From the NCBI GenBank assembly GCA_937862595.1, contig CALMFL010000262.1, positions 1-14,281 on the forward strand: DNA of 14,281 nucleotides. The letters run 5' to 3'. Each line of letters opens with the position of its first letter. Within the stretch, counting starts at the first letter, position 1. Made by a program: the position numbers and the translations under genes. The DNA is from an uncultured Fidelibacterota bacterium. GTDB lineage: Bacteria > Fidelibacterota > Fidelibacteria > Fidelibacterales > Fidelibacteraceae. Positions 13,670-14,281 of the stretch are shown here, piece by piece. The notes below the pieces were generated by a model that saw only the letters and a list, made by a program, of their open reading frames with translations, was not told the DNA's origin and ran no database searches.

Positions 13670-14281
13670 ATGAGCAACGACACCGCCTCGATCCACGATT
13701 TTGATTTCACGCTGATCTGCGACTATTATTCACGTCTGGAACGGCAGGGGCCGGGCAGTCCGGAGGCGACGCTGAAGGCCCTGAGTTTCATCGGGCCATT
13801 AAAGGACGCCTCGCGCATTGCCGATATCGGCTGCGGGACCGGCGGGCAGACCCTCGTCATGGCCCGGCATGTCCCGGGGCGGATCACCGGGATCGACCTC
13901 TTCCCCGATTTTATCGATATCTTCAACGCCAACGCCAAAAGGGCGGGGCTTCAGGACAGGGTGAAAGGCCGTGTCGGCGACATGAAGGACCTGCCTTTCC
14001 GGGACGGGGAGCTGGACCTGATCTGGTCGGAGGGCGCTATCTACAATATCGGCTTTGAACGCGGCCTGAAGGAATGGCGCCGGTTCTTAAAACCCGGCGG
14101 GTACCTCTCGGTCACGGAGGCCTCCTGGTTCACGGAAGAACGGCCCGCCGAGATCGACGCGTTCTGGCGGGACGCCTACCCGGAGATCGACACGATCGCG
14201 AACAAGGTCGCGCAGATGCAGAAAGCGGGATACGTTCCGCTTGCAAGCTTTATCCTGCCGGAACCGTGCTGGACCCAGCAT
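13670..14281 (+). CDS. Class I SAM-dependent methyltransferase, C-terminal end outside the window
   Basis: 204 codons are open from the ATG at 13670 to the window edge. A SAM-binding Rossmann domain is evident: motif I ADIGCGTGGQT (near 51-61), the acidic end of strand 2 in GIDLFPDF, motif with VGDMKDLPF, and DLIWSEGAIYNIGF followed by WRRFLKPGGYL. It resembles the methyltransferase-11/UbiE-like proteins of Bacteroides relatives that share the opening IHDFDF and ERQGPGSPE; those are about 250 residues, so roughly 45-50 may be missing. The substrate is unknown; the WTEERP-like stretch and acidic helices suggest a small-molecule rather than nucleic acid target, but this is weak. AAAAAGGG/GGAAG gives a modest ribosome site. 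Its first codons are duplicated at 12503. Confidence 0.88.
   Translation, partial: MSNDTASIHDFDFTLICDYYSRLERQGPGSPEATLKALSFIGPLKDASRIADIGCGTGGQTLVMARHVPGRITGIDLFPDFIDIFNANAKRAGLQDRVKGRVGDMKDLPFRDGELDLIWSEGAIYNIGFERGLKEWRRFLKPGGYLSVTEASWFTEERPAEIDAFWRDAYPEIDTIANKVAQMQKAGYVPLASFILPEPCWTQH

Overview
The window looks like part of a chromosome from a member of the Bacteroidota with fairly high GC. This is an inference from four signs. A textbook Bacteroidota promoter (TTTG, 20 bases, TAAATTTG) stands before gatB. Most secreted proteins are small lipoproteins with a lipobox cysteine. The methyltransferase at the right edge belongs to a family I associate with Bacteroides relatives. Exported aspartyl-protease-like proteins of the type found here are also common in that phylum. 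No RNA gene, CRISPR array, prophage or recognisable insertion sequence was seen.

Left part, minus strand (1-5506). Read in the direction of transcription it runs: a small lipocalin-like lipoprotein; ruvB and queA (overlapping by 14 bases and closed by a clear terminator at 2910-2940); then a second unit with its own promoter, ispD, ispF, a DedA-family membrane protein and gltX (cut by the window edge). These are housekeeping genes for Holliday-junction migration, queuosine, the MEP isoprenoid pathway and glutamyl-tRNA charging.

Middle part, plus strand (5649-9833). gatB, coaX, a small outer-membrane-barrel-like protein, rsmE and a GDSL/SGNH lipoprotein form one tightly packed operon. The genes overlap through TAATG or ATGA junctions, except for a 9-base gap before the last gene. 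The gatB promoter is divergent from the lipoprotein gene at 5162-5506.

Right part (9834-14281) is accessory and the most interesting. A 516-base stretch without a confident gene holds a TCTCACG heptamer array, a GC-rich palindromic segment flanked by the same heptamer, and what may be a decayed coding remnant. It is followed by a markedly AT-rich gene for a multi-pass membrane protein whose stop codon lies in one arm of an imperfect inverted repeat. Then come two exported, two-lobed aspartyl-protease-like proteins, the first with a C-terminal PDZ domain. Between them sits a truncated copy of the first 40 or so codons of a SAM-dependent methyltransferase. The apparently intact version of that gene follows the second protease-like gene and runs off the window. 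The repeated order protease-like gene then methyltransferase suggests tandem duplication followed by decay, or insertion of the second protease-like gene. I see no convincing defence system or other multi-gene novel system; the duplication module and the repeat-rich region are the best leads.
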